Position numbers and translations under genes: made by a program
NCBI GenBank assembly: GCA_010027105.1
Contig: RGVT01000095.1
Span: 1-8,723 of the forward strand
From: Planctomycetia bacterium
Lineage (GTDB): Bacteria > Planctomycetota > Planctomycetia > Pirellulales > UBA1268
Length of the DNA stretch: 8,723 bases
Direction of reading: 5' to 3'
The notes under the pieces: generated by a model
What the model saw: only the letters and a program-made list of their open reading frames with translations
Database searches by the model: none
Told to the model about the DNA's origin: nothing
Shown: positions 1-6,767 of the stretch, piece after piece
Position numbering within the stretch: the stretch's first letter is position 1
How the letters are laid out: each line of letters starts with the position of its first letter

Positions 1-1178
1 CCGCCACGCTCGACGAGCCGCTCCGGGACGTCGACACGGTGCGGATCTACCTCGCCGTGCCCCGGTTCGATCCGGGGGCCGCGAACGTGTCGCCGCCGGG
101 GCCGGCCGACCGCAGCCGCTCGAGCGTGATGCGGCGGCCCGTGCAGGACGACACGGGCGGCGGCAACGACCAGGAAATCGAGTTCCGCCGGCTCAACATC
201 CGGCTCAAGCTCTCCACGGAGGATCTCTCGGGTTTCGAACTGCTCCCCATCGCGCAGATCCGCAGAGCCGGCAACCGCGAGGCGGCCCCCGAGATCGACT
301 CCGGATATTTTCCACCGGTGCTTTCCGTCGACGCCTGGCCCCCCCTGGGGCTCGACGTCGTCCGCGGCGTCTACGATCTCGTCAGCCGCAAGGTGGAGGT
401 GCTGTCGGCCCAGGCGGTGAGCCGACAGGTCGGCTTCTCGAGTTCGGAGCCCGGCGACCTCGACCGGCTGATGATGCTCTCGAAGCTGCTCGAGGCGCAG
501 GCCGCCCTGAGGGTGATCGCGTTCGCGCCGGGCGTGCACCCGCGGCTGGCCTACATGGAACTCTGCCGCGTGGCCGGGCAGCTGGCCGTGTTCGAGCCGC
601 AGCGGAGCCAGACCGAGCTGCCGCTCTACGACCACGACGACCTGGCCGGAGTGTTTCGCGAGGTCAAGACCCGGATCGAGAACATGATCGGCCGCGTCGT
701 GAGCCTCGACTTCGAGCAGCGATATTTCGTGGGCACCGCTCCGGCGACGCTGGCGGTGACGATGGATCCGAAGTGGCTGCGGAGCGACTGGCAGTGCTAC
801 GTCGGCGTGCTTCACGGCGACATCCCGGAGCAGGAGTGCCACCGCCTGCTCACCGGCAACGCCCACCTCGACTGGAAGCTGGGCAGCCCCGACGAGGTCG
901 ACCGGCTGTTCCGCCTGGGCCTGCCTGGGCTGGAACTGTTGACGCTCGACCGTGCCCCTCGCGCCCTCCCCGCCCGCAGCGGCTGGCTCTACTATCGGAT
1001 CGGAACCGAAAGCCCCGCCTACCGGGCGGTGCAGGTGGCCCAGGGGCTCGCCATCCGACTCCGCGACTCGTCGATCATCGGGGGCGAGGAGCTGGTGGGC
1101 CGCCGGCGCGTGCAGGTGGCCTTCGAGGGGCGGGCGGCGGCGCTCGAGTTCGCCATGTTCGCGGTGCCGTCGTCATGA
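1..1178 (+). CDS. tssK: TssK, T6SS baseplate-membrane connector (5' partial)
   Basis: TssK (ImpJ/VasE family, COG3522) is the cytoplasmic trimeric protein that joins the T6SS baseplate to the TssL/TssM membrane complex. The frame is open to the left edge (first full codon at 3, reading ATLDEPLRDVDTV), so the true start lies upstream. About 391 residues are visible against roughly 440-450 in the family, so some 50-60 N-terminal residues are missing. The GTG at 39 falls inside the conserved block (VRIYLAVPRFDPG) and is not a credible start. Family marks seen: a central helical stretch with HPRLAYMELCRVAGQLAVFE and the following PLYDHDDLAGVF, then FVGTAPATLAVTMDPKWL, then GLPGLELLTLDRAPRALPARSGWLYYRI in the C-terminal half. 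The C-terminal domain ends normally (VAFEGRAAALEFAMFAVPSS, stop TGA 1176-1178). tssL starts 19 bp downstream, so the two are almost certainly co-transcribed. The identification comes from motif recall, not a search. Confidence 0.93.
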   Translation, partial: ATLDEPLRDVDTVRIYLAVPRFDPGAANVSPPGPADRSRSSVMRRPVQDDTGGGNDQEIEFRRLNIRLKLSTEDLSGFELLPIAQIRRAGNREAAPEIDSGYFPPVLSVDAWPPLGLDVVRGVYDLVSRKVEVLSAQAVSRQVGFSSSEPGDLDRLMMLSKLLEAQAALRVIAFAPGVHPRLAYMELCRVAGQLAVFEPQRSQTELPLYDHDDLAGVFREVKTRIENMIGRVVSLDFEQRYFVGTAPATLAVTMDPKWLRSDWQCYVGVLHGDIPEQECHRLLTGNAHLDWKLGSPDEVDRLFRLGLPGLELLTLDRAPRALPARSGWLYYRIGTESPAYRAVQVAQGLAIRLRDSSIIGGEELVGRRRVQVAFEGRAAALEFAMFAVPSS

Positions 1179-1197
1179 GGGGCATTCTCCCGCGTCC

Positions 1198-1815
1198 ATG
1201 AGCCCCGAATTCGCCTCCGCCGTCGCGCCGCTGATCCTCGACGTGGTCGACCTGTGCGAACGGGCCGCCCGCGGCACGACGGAACCGCCCGACCGCGAGC
1301 GGGCGGGCCTGCTGGCCGGGTTCGCCACGGCGGCCCGAAAATTGCGCGGGCCGCGGGCCGAGGAGTGGCACCTGGCCAGTTACGCGCTGGCGGCGGTGGC
1401 GGACGAACTGTTGATCGTCGACGTCACGTGGCCCGGCAGCGGCTGGTGGGAGAATCATCCGCTCGAGATCGAACTGTTCGGCACGCGCAGGCGGGCCACC
1501 GAGTTCTTCGACCGGGCCACGAAGGCGGCGTCGTACCCGACGCGCGACGCGGTGACCGTCTACGCGGCCGCCGTCTCGATGGGGTTCCGCGGAATCCTCC
1601 GGGACGACCCCGAGGCGCTGAAGACCTGGATGCGGGCCAACGGCCAGGGCCTCAAGTTCGACGAAGGCCGGCCGTCGGTGCGCACGCGGGCCGTCGAACT
1701 GGCCGGTGCGCCGCCGCTCGTGAGCCCCGTGAAGATCATCTGGCAGGCGCTGTGCACCGTCGTCGCCGCGCTGGTCGCCGTCGTGACCGGCTGGTGGGCC
1801 TTCGTGGTATCGTAA
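1198..1815 (+). CDS. tssL: TssL / DotU-family inner-membrane protein, short form
   Basis: TssL (DotU/IcmH family, COG3455) is a tail-anchored inner-membrane protein with a cytoplasmic helical domain that contacts TssK and TssM. The product is 205 aa from the ATG at 1198. The open frame extends further upstream, but that part lies inside tssK and does not look like TssL; the chosen start gives the usual short N-terminus before ILDVVDLC. Family marks: YALAAVADELLIV at residues 62-74, the W78...W83-W84 and LEIELFG segment (89-95), and TEFFDRATKA (101-110). A single hydrophobic helix, about residues 178-203 (VKIIWQALCTVVAALVAVV), ends the protein, which gives the expected tail-anchored topology. 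There is no C-terminal OmpA/peptidoglycan-binding extension such as some TssL proteins carry. SD is weak (GAGGGG about 15 bp upstream). The gene sits between tssK and the short tssM, the classic K-L-M order. Confidence 0.92.
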   Translation: MSPEFASAVAPLILDVVDLCERAARGTTEPPDRERAGLLAGFATAARKLRGPRAEEWHLASYALAAVADELLIVDVTWPGSGWWENHPLEIELFGTRRRATEFFDRATKAASYPTRDAVTVYAAAVSMGFRGILRDDPEALKTWMRANGQGLKFDEGRPSVRTRAVELAGAPPLVSPVKIIWQALCTVVAALVAVVTGWWAFVVS

Positions 1816-1845
1816 CGCCTCCCCCGAACGCCGTACGGATCCGAG

Positions 1846-3222
1846 ATGGCCTGGCTCACGGCTCTGCTGACGCTCCCGTTCAGGCTGGCGACGGACCTGT
1901 TCCGTCGCTTCCTCGCACTCTCGCTGCCCGCGCGGATCGCGTGGTCGGTCGGCGTCGTCCAGCTCCTGCTCTGCGTGCTCACGCTCGTGTTCGTGCTGGT
2001 CGGCGGGGGGCGGCTCACCTTCCAGGCCTGGTGGACGCCGGGCAAGGGGATGCTGCTCCTGCTCTTGCTGGTGCTCGTGCCGGTGTTCGTCTATTACGCC
2101 ATGCGGCTGTGGCTGCACGAGGAGGTGTCGCGCTGGCGCGACATCGAGCAGGCGTGGCGCGAGTCGCTCGCCGAGCTGTCGCGGCAGCAGGTCGATCTGC
2201 GGAACGCGCCGCTGTTCATCGTGCTGGGCACCGACGGCCGCGACGAGGAACGGGCGCTGATGCAGATGGCACCGGTGCCGTTCGTCGTGGTGAGCGCCCC
2301 GCCGGGCAGCGCGCCTCTGCACGTGTATGCCGGGCACGACGCCATCTTCGTCTGCCTGTCGGCGATCGGGCAGACCTGCACCGTCGCGGCGGCGGCCCGG
2401 CGGGGCGCGGCGGCGACGGCCGCGCCGACCGCACGCCCCACGGGCCTCTCCGCCGGAGAGCGCGCCGAAGCCTACGATCGGATCACGGCCCTGTGCGAGC
2501 GGATCGTGGCGGCCCGGCGGCCGCTCGCGCCGGTCAACGGCATCGCCGTGGTGGCGCCGGTGGAACTCGGGGCCGACGACCAGGCGCGGACCGCCGGTCT
2601 GGCGGCCGCGGCCGCGGAGGACCTCCAGCAATTGACCGGTGCGTTCGGCCTCCGGGCGCCGATCGTGCTGGGCTGCACGCTCCCCGGCGGCACCCCGGGG
2701 TTCAAGGAACTCGGCTCCCTGCTGCCGGCCGCCGACCGAGCCCGGACGGTGGGCCAGGCATTCCCGCTCGGAACCCCGTCGGGACCGCCGGAGATCGAGG
2801 CGGTGGCCCTCAACGCGGGGGGCCGGTTGTTCGACGTCATCGGTGACCTCCTCTCGGATCCGAAGGCGACGGAACGGCCGGAGCTGAACCGCTCCCTGCT
2901 GCGTCTGCTGTGCGTGCTGCGGACCGCGGGCGTCGATTCGATCACGCGGCTCATGCAACGCGCCTTCGACTTCGCGGCCGCGGGGGCCGCGCCGCTGTTC
3001 GCCGGCTGCTACGTGCTCGTCCTGCCGGAACGCGGAGAGGGCGGCTTGTTCGGCCGCGGCCTGTTCGAGCGGATGCTCGCCTGCCAGGGCGACCTCGACT
3101 GGACCGCGACGCGGCTCCGGCAGGATCGCTTCCAGCGGCTCCTGTCGACCGGCCTCGTCGCCACGGCGGCGGCCATGGTGACGGCAACGGTCGCGCTGAC
3201 CCTGTGGCGGATTTTCCGGTAG
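1846..3222 (+). CDS. tssM: Short TssM/IcmF-like protein lacking the periplasmic domain
   Basis: The product is 458 aa and matches only the N-terminal part of TssM (IcmF family), which normally has about 1100-1200 residues and spans the inner membrane and periplasm. Seen: two membrane helices near the start (about residues 31-53 and 68-89); a cytoplasmic domain whose start NAPLFIVLGTDGRDEERAL (120-138) aligns with the family's LVLGPPGSGKTTAL, so the P-loop Lys and Thr are both Glu (134, 135); RRPLAPVNGIAVVAPVEL (224-241), matching the family's RQPINGVLVTVSLADL; the LFAGCYVLVLP and LFGRGLFERML blocks (385-393, 401-411); and a third membrane helix (about 436-455). The protein then ends with RIFR. 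Everything after TM3 is missing, and the following 186 bp contain no remnant. The start at 1846 has no clear SD. Family assignment is by motif order. It could be a distinct short TssM-like class rather than a truncated gene; good codon bias and no internal stop argue against decay. Confidence 0.82.
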   Translation: MAWLTALLTLPFRLATDLFRRFLALSLPARIAWSVGVVQLLLCVLTLVFVLVGGGRLTFQAWWTPGKGMLLLLLLVLVPVFVYYAMRLWLHEEVSRWRDIEQAWRESLAELSRQQVDLRNAPLFIVLGTDGRDEERALMQMAPVPFVVVSAPPGSAPLHVYAGHDAIFVCLSAIGQTCTVAAAARRGAAATAAPTARPTGLSAGERAEAYDRITALCERIVAARRPLAPVNGIAVVAPVELGADDQARTAGLAAAAAEDLQQLTGAFGLRAPIVLGCTLPGGTPGFKELGSLLPAADRARTVGQAFPLGTPSGPPEIEAVALNAGGRLFDVIGDLLSDPKATERPELNRSLLRLLCVLRTAGVDSITRLMQRAFDFAAAGAAPLFAGCYVLVLPERGEGGLFGRGLFERMLACQGDLDWTATRLRQDRFQRLLSTGLVATAAAMVTATVALTLWRIFR

Positions 3223-3240
3223 CCCGCGGCGTACCGCGGG
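3223..3240 (+). terminator. Possible terminator-like hairpin after tssM
   Basis: A perfect 7-bp GC stem (CCCGCGG, CGTA loop, CCGCGGG) begins on the base right after the tssM TAG stop. It is stable for its size, but no run of T follows it, so it is not a standard intrinsic terminator. It could act with Rho, protect the 3' end of the upstream mRNA, or be a chance feature of GC-rich DNA. Confidence 0.3.
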
Positions 3241-3345
3241 GCGGCATATCCGCTGCCGCCTGCCCGACCCCTGCGACCGTCCGCGGCCGCCGGCTGGAAC
3301 CGGCGGGGCTGCGCGGCGGGAGCCGTGCCGCCGCGGACGAGAGGC

Positions 3346-3351
3346 TATACT
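3346..3351 (+). promoter_or_regulatory. Candidate -10 box upstream of tssA
   Basis: TATACT differs from the sigma-70 consensus TATAAT at one position and stands out in very GC-rich surroundings. It lies 57 bp before the tssA ATG. At 16-18 bp upstream I find no good -35 box (the region reads around CCGTGC), so a promoter here would depend on an activator or a non-standard sigma factor. The call rests on the -10 match and the position only. Confidence 0.3.
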
Positions 3352-3408
3352 TGCGCGACACAGAACCCCCAAACTGCCCATCCCTCGGCGCGCTGCGCCG
3401 TCATTCTC

Positions 3409-4545
3409 ATGTCCACCGTGAACCTCGACCCGGACGTCTTTCGCGCGCCGCTCTCGGCGGAGGCGCCGGCCGGCGTCGATCTCCAGGCCGACGCGGCGGG
3501 GCGCGCCCGGCGCTCGGCGCTCCGTGACCTCCGCGAGGAGGCCCGCCGCATCGAACGGCAGTCGGACGAGGGCGACGCCGCCGCCGGCGGCTGGCCGGCG
3601 GCCGTGCCACTGTGGCGGCAGATTCGCGACGAGGCCGTCGCGATGCTCTCTGACGTGTCGCGCGACACGAGCATCGCCGCCCTGTTGATCGAGGCGCTCG
3701 CCCGCACCGACGGCTTCGCGGGTCTGGCCGCCGGCTTCACCGCCACCAGCGGCATGGTGGAGGCGGGCTGGAGCGGCCTCTTCCCCGCACCCGATCCCGA
3801 GGACGGGCCGGTCACCGACGAGCTCCGCACCGAGGAGCGGTCGATGCCGCTGGTGCGGCTGGCCGGCCTCGACGCCGAAGGCCTGCTCGAGCCGGCGATC
3901 ATGCGCATCCCGCTCACCTCCGACCGCGGCGGCGACCCGCTCGCCCTCTGCCACTACAAGAGCAGCCGCGATCTCGTCAACGAGACGGATGGTGAGAAGG
4001 TGCAACTGGCCGTGTCGCGGGGCGCCACGTCACCCGAACAGTTCGCGCAGGCGGTGGCCGGCAGCACGGTCGAGTTCTTCCGGCAGAACTTCGCCGATCT
4101 GCAGGCGGCCCGCACCGCCTGGGACGGTCTGTGCGCGGCCGTCGAGGAGGCCTCGGCCGGCGCGGCCGGCATCCCGGCCGCGCCGATCCGCTCCCTGCTG
4201 GAGGAATGCGACGCCGCGATCCGCATCTTCGCACCGCAGTCGGTGCCGGCCGAGGCGGAGCCGGTCGGGGCCGGGGCGGCCGGAGCTTCGCCCGCCGCAG
4301 CCGGCCCGCACGCCGACGGCCCCGTCGCCAATCGGGAGGCCGCCTTTCGGCAACTCGAGCAGATCGCCGGATTCTTCGAGCGAAACGACCCCCACAGCCT
4401 CCTCGCCGCCCAGCTGCGCAACATCGTCCGGCTGGGCCGGCTGCCGCCGGCGGAGTATTACCGGGAGTTGATCGCCGACGGCTCGGCCGCCGACGCACTG
4501 TTCAAGTTCGTGGGGCTGCATCCGCCGCGGGCCGACGGCGGCTGA
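3409..4545 (+). CDS. tssA: TssA, T6SS tail assembly protein (ImpA N-terminal family)
   Basis: TssA proteins sit at the baseplate and/or the distal sheath end and coordinate tube and sheath polymerisation. The product is 378 aa from the ATG at 3409. The frame is open further upstream (for example GTG at 3325), but that sequence is unlike TssA, whereas the chosen start gives the typical opening MSTVNLDPDVFRAPLSAEAP followed by AGVDLQAD. The ImpA N-terminal domain covers about residues 11-170, with LWRQIRDEAVAML (68-80), LLIEALART (92-100) and WSGLFPAPDPEDG (121-133). A helical middle region and an Ala/Pro-rich linker (about 278-306) follow. The short C-terminal domain contains NREAAFRQLEQIAGFFERND, then PHSLLAAQLRN and YYRELIAD (308-357), the pattern of the short TssA class ending in an EPHSP-like motif. 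There is no SD; a small hairpin (3386-3400) ends 8 bp before the start codon. The next gene is tssB, 115 bp downstream. Confidence 0.9.
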   Translation: MSTVNLDPDVFRAPLSAEAPAGVDLQADAAGRARRSALRDLREEARRIERQSDEGDAAAGGWPAAVPLWRQIRDEAVAMLSDVSRDTSIAALLIEALARTDGFAGLAAGFTATSGMVEAGWSGLFPAPDPEDGPVTDELRTEERSMPLVRLAGLDAEGLLEPAIMRIPLTSDRGGDPLALCHYKSSRDLVNETDGEKVQLAVSRGATSPEQFAQAVAGSTVEFFRQNFADLQAARTAWDGLCAAVEEASAGAAGIPAAPIRSLLEECDAAIRIFAPQSVPAEAEPVGAGAAGASPAAAGPHADGPVANREAAFRQLEQIAGFFERNDPHSLLAAQLRNIVRLGRLPPAEYYRELIADGSAADALFKFVGLHPPRADGG

Positions 4546-4572
4546 GCCCCACTCCGGCCCCGGTGCGGTCGC

Positions 4573-4602
4573 TTGACAACCCACCCCGAGCGCTGACACA
4601 CT
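4573..4602 (+). promoter_or_regulatory. Candidate promoter for the tssB-tssC block
   Basis: A perfect TTGACA lies at 4573-4578 in the gap between tssA and tssB. At an 18-bp spacing the sequence CACACT (4597-4602) matches only three of the six -10 positions. The -35 box is convincing by sequence and the -10 is not. The hexamer CGCTGA occurs twice close by (4591-4596 and 4604-4609) and might form operator half-sites. A promoter here would allow the abundantly needed sheath proteins to be made separately from the upstream genes. Confidence 0.33.
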
Positions 4603-4612
4603 TCGCTGAGAT

Positions 4613-4630
4613 CCGGGCCGGCGTGCCCGG
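4613..4630 (+). repeat. Short inverted repeat in the tssB leader
   Basis: CCGGGC and GCCCGG form a perfect 6-bp stem with a 6-nt loop (CGGCGT), ending 30 bp before the tssB start. No T-run follows. In GC-rich DNA such a stem can arise by chance; if the TTGACA-based promoter upstream is real, it would lie in the 5' UTR. Confidence 0.3.
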
Positions 4631-4647
4631 TCGTCGCGTCACCGTTC

Positions 4648-4652
4648 GAGGG
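4648..4652 (+). promoter_or_regulatory. Ribosome binding site of tssB
   Basis: GAGGG sits 8 bp before the ATG at 4661. It is one of only a few clear SD motifs in this window, and it supports the chosen tssB start, which yields the normal short N-terminus of the family. Confidence 0.6.
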
Positions 4653-4660
4653 TCGGCATC

Positions 4661-5206
4661 ATGCCTGAATCGGTCCATGGCAAGTTGAGTCGGGTGCGCA
4701 AGCCTCGGGTGCACATCACCTACGAGGTCGAGACCGAGGGGGCCGTCGTCGTCAAGGATCTGCCGTTCGTGGTCGGCGTGATGGCCGATCTCTCCGGGCA
4801 GCCGACGGAGCCGCTCAAGCCGCTCAAGGATCGGAAGTTCGTCTCGATCGACCGCGACTCCTTCGACGAGGTGATGCGGCGGATGACGCCGGGCGCCGAA
4901 TTCCGCGTCGAGAACACGCTCGCCGGAGACGGCAGCGAGATGGCGGTGAAACTGAAGTTTTCGTCGATCGAGGACTTCGAGCCCGCGAAGGTGGTCGAGC
5001 AGGTCGAGCCGCTCCGGAAGCTGCTCGACACGCGGAACCGTCTCCGCGATCTCCTCAGCGCGGTCGACCGGGCCGACGGCCTCGAGTCGGAGCTCGAGAA
5101 GATCCTGCAGAACGACGAACAGCTCAAGGCACTGGCCGGCGAGATGGGCATCGGTGGCGGCGGCGCCCCGGCGACCGATGGGTCCGGATCGGAGGGTTCG
5201 AAATGA
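4661..5206 (+). CDS. tssB: TssB, T6SS contractile sheath small subunit
   Basis: TssB (VipA/HsiB/ImpB family) pairs with TssC to build the contractile sheath around the Hcp tube in the cytoplasm; ClpV later disassembles the contracted sheath. The product is 181 aa, slightly longer than the usual 160-175. Family marks: PRVHITYEVETEG (15-27), LPFVVGVMADLSGQ (34-47), the LKPLKDRKFVSIDRDSFDEVM block (52-72), LKFSSIEDFEPAKVVEQVEP (98-117), LRKLLDTRNRLRDLLS (118-133) and a C-terminal ILQNDEQLKAL (148-158). The last 20 residues form a Gly/Ser/Ala-rich low-complexity tail that has no obvious role and accounts for the extra length. The stop overlaps the tssC start by 4 bp (ATGA), the usual sign of translational coupling between sheath subunits made in equal amounts. 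Confidence 0.95.
   Translation: MPESVHGKLSRVRKPRVHITYEVETEGAVVVKDLPFVVGVMADLSGQPTEPLKPLKDRKFVSIDRDSFDEVMRRMTPGAEFRVENTLAGDGSEMAVKLKFSSIEDFEPAKVVEQVEPLRKLLDTRNRLRDLLSAVDRADGLESELEKILQNDEQLKALAGEMGIGGGGAPATDGSGSEGSK
5191..5196 (+). promoter_or_regulatory. Ribosome binding site of tssC inside tssB
   Basis: GGAGGG lies 6 bp before the tssC ATG at 5203, within the last codons of tssB. It is the strongest SD seen in the window. With the ATGA overlap it points to efficient coupled translation of the two sheath subunits. Confidence 0.65.
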
Positions 5207-6711
5207 GCACGGGAGAGACGAAAGCCGAGGCCGCCGCTGCTCCGGCTGCCGCCACGACGACCGGCGGGCTGCTCGATCAGATCACGAGCGTCATGCCGCG
5301 GGCGGTCGAGAAGCCCCGCCGCGACGAGCTCATCCGCTCGCTCGTCGAGGAGTCGCTCAAGGGCACCGTCCAGTTCGACAAGAACGTGTCGCGGACGATC
5401 ACGCGGGCGGTGGCGGCGATCGACTCGGCGATCTCGAAGCAGCTCGCGGCCGTGATGCACCACGAGCAGTTCCAAAAGATGGAGAGCGCCTGGCGGGGGC
5501 TGCATCATCTCGTGATGAACACCGAGACGAGCGCCCAGCTCAAGATCCGGGTGATGAACGTCTCGAAGCGCGAGCTGTTCAAGGACCTGGAGAAGGCCGT
5601 CGAGTTCGACCAGAGCCAGACGTTCAAGAAGATCTACGAGGCGGAGTTCGGATCGCCCGGCGGAGAGCCCTACGGCGCCCTCATCGGCGACTACGAGTTC
5701 ACCGCGCACCCCGAGGACGTCGACCTGCTCTCCAAGATGTCGCAGGTCTCGGCCGCCGGATTCTGTCCGTTCCTCTCGGCGGCCAGCCCGAGGCTGCTCG
5801 GCCTCGAGAGTTTCACCGAACTGTCGAAGCCGCGCGACCTCGAGAAGATCTTCCTCGACGAAACCTACGTCAAATGGCGGAGCTTCCGCGATTCCGACGA
5901 TTCGCGGTTCGTGACGCTGACGATGCCGCGCTGCCTGTCGAGGCTTCCCTACGGCAAGGCCACCAAGGCCGTCGAGGAGTTCGACTTCGAGGAGGTCGAA
6001 CTCGACGAAAAGGGTGACGCCAAGCCCGTGCCGCACGATAATTACGCCTGGATGAGCACGGCCTACGTCCTCGGAGCCAGGCTCACGGACGCGTTCGCCA
6101 AGTTCGGCTGGTGCACCGCGATCCGCGGCGCCGAAAACGGCGGCAAGGTGGAGGGGCTCCCGGCGCACGTGTTCACCGCCGACGACGGCGACAAGGACCT
6201 GCAGTGCCCCACCGAGATCGCGATCACCGACCGGCGCGAGGCCGAGCTTTCGAAGCTCGGATTCCTGCCGCTGTGCCACTACAAGAACACCGACTACGCG
6301 GTGTTCTTCGGTTCGCAGACGACCCAGAAGCCGAAGAAGTACGACCGGCCGGAGGCCACCGCCAACGCCGCGATCTCGGCCCGCCTTCCCTACATGATGG
6401 CCACGTCACGGATCGCGCACTTCCTCAAGGTCATCGCCCGCGACAAGATCGGCTCCTTCATGGAGCGGCAGGACTGCGAGGAGTGGCTGAAGCGCTGGAT
6501 CGCGAATTACGTCACGACCGATCCGCATCCCTCCGACGACATGAAGGCCCGCTATCCGTTGGCCGAGGCGGCGATCAAGGTCGAGGAGATCCCCGGTGCA
6601 CCCGGCAGCTACAACGCGGTGGCCTGGCTGCGGCCGTGGCTGCAACTCGAGGAACTGACCACGAGCATGCGGATGGTCGCCAAGATTCCCGCGTTCGCAA
6701 AGGGTGGCTGA
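5203..6711 (+). CDS. tssC: TssC, T6SS contractile sheath large subunit
   Basis: TssC (VipB/HsiC/EvpB family, COG3517) forms the bulk of the T6SS sheath with TssB. The product is 502 aa, the normal length. An Ala/Thr-rich N-terminus (1-22) precedes the conserved core: HHEQFQKMESAWRGLHHLV (86-104), NVSKRELFKDLEKAVEFDQS (119-138), YEAEFGSPGGEPYGALIGDY (145-164), AGFCPFLSAASPRLLGL (185-201), KWRSFRDSDDSRFVTLTMPR (224-243), FGWCTAIRGAENGGKVEGLP (301-320), FLPLCHYKNTDYAVFFGS (354-371), ARDKIGSFM (412-420) and the C-terminal AWLRPWLQLEELTTSMRMV (474-492). All hallmark blocks are intact, so this is very likely the working sheath subunit. The start is fixed by the GGAGGG SD and the 4-bp overlap with tssB. 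A diverged paralogue follows 56 bp downstream. Confidence 0.97.
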   Translation: MSTGETKAEAAAAPAAATTTGGLLDQITSVMPRAVEKPRRDELIRSLVEESLKGTVQFDKNVSRTITRAVAAIDSAISKQLAAVMHHEQFQKMESAWRGLHHLVMNTETSAQLKIRVMNVSKRELFKDLEKAVEFDQSQTFKKIYEAEFGSPGGEPYGALIGDYEFTAHPEDVDLLSKMSQVSAAGFCPFLSAASPRLLGLESFTELSKPRDLEKIFLDETYVKWRSFRDSDDSRFVTLTMPRCLSRLPYGKATKAVEEFDFEEVELDEKGDAKPVPHDNYAWMSTAYVLGARLTDAFAKFGWCTAIRGAENGGKVEGLPAHVFTADDGDKDLQCPTEIAITDRREAELSKLGFLPLCHYKNTDYAVFFGSQTTQKPKKYDRPEATANAAISARLPYMMATSRIAHFLKVIARDKIGSFMERQDCEEWLKRWIANYVTTDPHPSDDMKARYPLAEAAIKVEEIPGAPGSYNAVAWLRPWLQLEELTTSMRMVAKIPAFAKGG

Positions 6712-6767
6712 GCCACTCCCGTCCTCGTCCGGGCGTGTGAAGGATCGTCGGCCTCGGGGTTCCAGGC

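Larger units (their letters stand above)
3223..3408 (+). other. Structured non-coding leader between tssM and tssA
   Basis: This 186-bp stretch lies between the tssM stop and the tssA start. I see no gene in it, although the tssA frame is open through it without a stop. It holds four perfect inverted repeats: 3223-3229/3234-3240 (7-bp arms, 4-nt loop), 3287-3293/3300-3306 (7-bp arms, 6-nt loop), 3312-3319/3328-3335 (8-bp arms, 8-nt loop) and 3386-3391/3395-3400 (6-bp arms, 3-nt loop). A TATACT box sits at 3346-3351. It is the largest gap in the window and divides the membrane block from tssA and the sheath genes, so it is the likeliest place for a transcription boundary. No function is proven. 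Confidence 0.5.

Noticed and set aside
39..41. GTG at 39 as the start of tssK
   Set aside because: It falls in the middle of the conserved TssK block, and the frame with matching residues continues to the window edge.
3325..3408. Extended N-terminus of tssA from GTG 3325
   Set aside because: The extra 28 residues (MPPRTRGYT...) are unlike any TssA and overlap part of a GC-rich hairpin. The ATG at 3409 gives the typical family start.
3223..3408. Remnant of the TssM periplasmic domain after the stop
   Set aside because: The in-frame translation is Pro/Arg/Ala-rich with no resemblance to TssM, and the gap is far too short to hold even part of that domain.
1075..4005. 976-codon open frame on the minus strand
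   Set aside because: It lies opposite four well-identified T6SS genes. The product is Arg/His/Gly/Pro-rich with no recognisable domain, as expected for the antisense of GC-rich coding DNA with few stop codons.
4720..6279. 519-codon minus-strand frame opposite tssB/tssC
   Set aside because: It mirrors the codon bias of the sheath genes and shows no motif or ribosome binding site of its own.
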